DNA of 8,974 nucleotides, from contig JAEYZI010000073.1 in assembly GCA_023428065.1 (NCBI GenBank), positions 1 to 8,974 of the forward strand, given 5' to 3'. This stretch comes from Actinomycetes bacterium. GTDB lineage: Bacteria; Actinomycetota; Actinomycetes; Actinomycetales; Microbacteriaceae. A program made the position numbers and the translations under genes. This document shows, piece by piece, positions 7,589-8,974 of this stretch (position 1 is the stretch's first letter; each line of letters starts with the position of its first letter). A model generated the notes under the pieces. That model worked only from the letters and a program-made list of their open reading frames with translations. It was not told the DNA's origin and searched no databases.

Positions 7589-8185
7589 ATGAGCCCGAGA
7601 GCCGTCCGCCTGTCGCGCGGCGCGCTGCTCGGCGGCGTCGCGACGGCCCTCGCCGCCGCATCGCACCTCGCGGGAGGCGGGCCGACGCCGAGCCCCGTGG
7701 CCCTCGCGCTCGGGGCGGTGTTCGCGACCACGGTCGGCACCGTCGCCGTCGGGCGGATGCCGCGCGCGAGGGTCTCGCTCCCCCGCACCCTCGCGGGCGT
7801 CGCGATCTCGCAGCTCGCGTTCCACCTCGTGTTCTCCATGCTCGGCACGGGCGCACGCGTCGCGGCGGACGGCGGGCACCGCCACGCCCTCGTCTCGCTC
7901 GCCGCCGACCCCGGCGCGGCCGTCGCACAGGGCGGCGCCGGCATGTGGGCGGCGCACCTGATCGCGGGCGTGCTCACCGTGCTCTACCTCCGACACCTGG
8001 AACGCCGCGCGTGGGCCGCGCTCGCGCGCCTCGGCGGCATGCTGACGCGCGCCATCCGCCCGCTCGCCCTCCTGCCCCTCGCCGCGCCGCGGCCCGCCGC
8101 GGAATACGGCGCATGGGCGCCCTCCGTCTCCGCACTGCGCGACGCGATCGCCCGCCGCGGCCCCCCGCTCACCCACCGCGCCTGA
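7589..8185 (+). CDS. Small polytopic membrane protein linked to YcnI, possible copper-handling function
   Basis: Predicted inner-membrane protein of 198 residues with four hydrophobic segments at about 11-29, 37-55, 66-86 and 119-134, and a final weakly hydrophobic stretch at about 158-166. Potential metal ligands sit in or beside the helices: H26, H79, M84, a loop pair H97/H99, M119, H123 and H136. The overall pattern resembles uncharacterised actinobacterial membrane proteins often found next to YcnI and CopC/PCu(A)C genes; this comparison is from memory, not a search. The next gene on the same strand, 65 bp on, is a YcnI-family protein, which supports a copper role by context. The ATG at 7589 is preferred over an in-frame GTG at 7472, which would add 39 Arg-rich residues and overlap the clpX promoter. 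No specific function can be assigned. Confidence 0.72.
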   Translation: MSPRAVRLSRGALLGGVATALAAASHLAGGGPTPSPVALALGAVFATTVGTVAVGRMPRARVSLPRTLAGVAISQLAFHLVFSMLGTGARVAADGGHRHALVSLAADPGAAVAQGGAGMWAAHLIAGVLTVLYLRHLERRAWAALARLGGMLTRAIRPLALLPLAAPRPAAEYGAWAPSVSALRDAIARRGPPLTHRA

Positions 8186-8241
8186 CGCCGCCGCCCTCGC
8201 GGCCGCCCGGGCGCGCCCGCGATCGCATCGGAACCACCGTC

Positions 8242-8246
8242 AGGAG
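8242..8246 (+). promoter_or_regulatory. Ribosome binding site of the ycnI-like gene
   Basis: AGGAG lies 4 bases before the ATG at 8251. The 65-bp spacer from the previous gene holds overlapping GC palindromes (8204-8213 and 8209-8218) but no clear terminator or promoter, so co-transcription with the membrane-protein gene is possible. Confidence 0.7.
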
Positions 8247-8250
8247 AACC

Positions 8251-8974
8251 ATGTCCCGCTTCACCCGCCGCGCGTCCGCGGCCATCCTCGCCGCGACCGC
8301 GGCAACCGCTCTCACCCTCGCCGCCCCGCTCGCGGCGAGGGCCCACGTGAGCCTCGACGAGAACACCGCCGAGGCGGGTAGCTACGCGCTGCTCACCCTC
8401 AAAGTGCCCAACGAATCCGCGACCTCCGCCACCGTGTCGCTCGCGCTCACCCTGCCGAGCGACACGCCCTTCACGAGCGTGCGCACCGTCCCCGTCCCGG
8501 GCTGGACCGCCGAGCTCGTGCGCGAGACGCTGCCCGAGCCCGTCACGGTCGGCGAGACCGAGATCACGGAGGCGGTGACGCGCATCGAGTGGACGGCGGA
8601 TGCGGGAGGCGGCATCCACGACGGCGAGCTCGCGCTCTTCCCCGTCTCGCTCGGCCCCGTGCCCGACACGGGACGCATCGTGTTGCCCGTCGATCAGGGC
8701 TACGACGACGGGACGGTCGTCTCGTGGTCCGACCCGGACGAAGGCGGCGACCATCCGGCGCCCGTGCTGTACGTCGGCGACGCCCCGCCCGCCGACGCGC
8801 ACCACGGCGGCGGTGACGGCGACCGCGCGACCCCGGAGGTCACGAGCCGCCCCGACGAGCGCGGCTCCGTCGACGTGCTCGCGCGCGTGCTCGGCATCGC
8901 GGGTCTCGCCCTCGGCGCCGCGGGCGTCGCGCTCGCCCTCGTGTGGCGCCGACGCGCGACGGATGCCGCCGCGT
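8251..8974 (+). CDS. YcnI-family (DUF1775) copper-binding protein, secreted and membrane-anchored (3' end cut by window)
   Basis: Extracytoplasmic copper-binding protein; 241 codons are visible without a stop. An N-terminal signal peptide (RR at 6-7, hydrophobic core about 10-28) ends in AARA, with probable cleavage before H32. The mature protein would then begin with His-Val, the position that in Bacillus subtilis YcnI supplies the mono-histidine brace for Cu(II). The DUF1775 domain spans about 32-175, with family landmarks PNES (53-56), PVPGW (81-85), the conserved tryptophan in IEWTADAGGGI (W114) and LGPVP (134-138). A charged linker carrying an HH pair (184-185) leads to a C-terminal helix (about 210-231) and an RRR stop-transfer (233-235), giving a membrane-tethered form. 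The protein is probably almost complete. It likely acts with the preceding membrane protein in copper acquisition or delivery; genes such as CopC or PCu(A)C may follow outside the window. Confidence 0.92.
   Translation, partial: MSRFTRRASAAILAATAATALTLAAPLAARAHVSLDENTAEAGSYALLTLKVPNESATSATVSLALTLPSDTPFTSVRTVPVPGWTAELVRETLPEPVTVGETEITEAVTRIEWTADAGGGIHDGELALFPVSLGPVPDTGRIVLPVDQGYDDGTVVSWSDPDEGGDHPAPVLYVGDAPPADAHHGGGDGDRATPEVTSRPDERGSVDVLARVLGIAGLALGAAGVALALVWRRRATDAAA

Noticed and set aside
8186..8250. Terminator between the membrane protein gene and the ycnI-like gene
   Set aside because: The spacer has overlapping GC palindromes (8204-8218) but no stable stem with a sensible loop and no T-run; these palindromes are common in such GC-rich DNA.

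Overview
The window is very GC-rich (about 75% by eye), with C or G at nearly every third codon position. It has tightly packed ATGA-overlapping genes, an actinobacterial-type ClpX and frequent GGATGC words. This suggests a high-GC actinobacterium, most likely Microbacteriaceae; the family assignment is an inference. No tRNA, rRNA, CRISPR array, insertion sequence or phage gene was seen, and no gene-free stretch exceeds about 165 bases.

Region 1 (2-6127, + strand) is one translationally coupled operon for a MacB/FtsX-type ABC system. It holds the C-terminal part of a large FtsX-like permease (5' end outside the window), a complete 897-residue FtsX-like permease, and two ATP-binding subunits of 293 and 227 residues. 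All three internal junctions are ATGA start/stop overlaps. The first ATPase carries an extra C-terminal module whose pattern closely resembles an AbrB/SpoVT swapped-hairpin domain, the most unusual architecture in the window. Such systems usually act as mechanotransmitters or exporters at the membrane rather than importers. The substrate cannot be read from the sequence.

Region 2 (6149-7426, - strand) is clpX, the AAA+ unfoldase of the ClpXP protease, with all expected motifs. It converges on the ABC operon across a 21-bp gap holding a perfect 6-bp GC hairpin. It has its own candidate promoter and a strong ribosome binding site in a 162-bp divergent intergenic region, and no clpP gene lies immediately upstream.

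Region 3 (7589-8974, + strand) is the start of a likely copper-handling locus. A small histidine- and methionine-bearing four-helix membrane protein is followed by a YcnI-family (DUF1775) secreted, membrane-anchored copper-binding protein that runs off the window end. The small membrane protein may be expressed from a leaderless or near-leaderless transcript. No wholly new system is evident. The points most worth a second look are the AbrB-like tail on the ABC ATPase, the uncharacterised membrane partner of YcnI, and the dyads and repeats between clpX and the copper locus.
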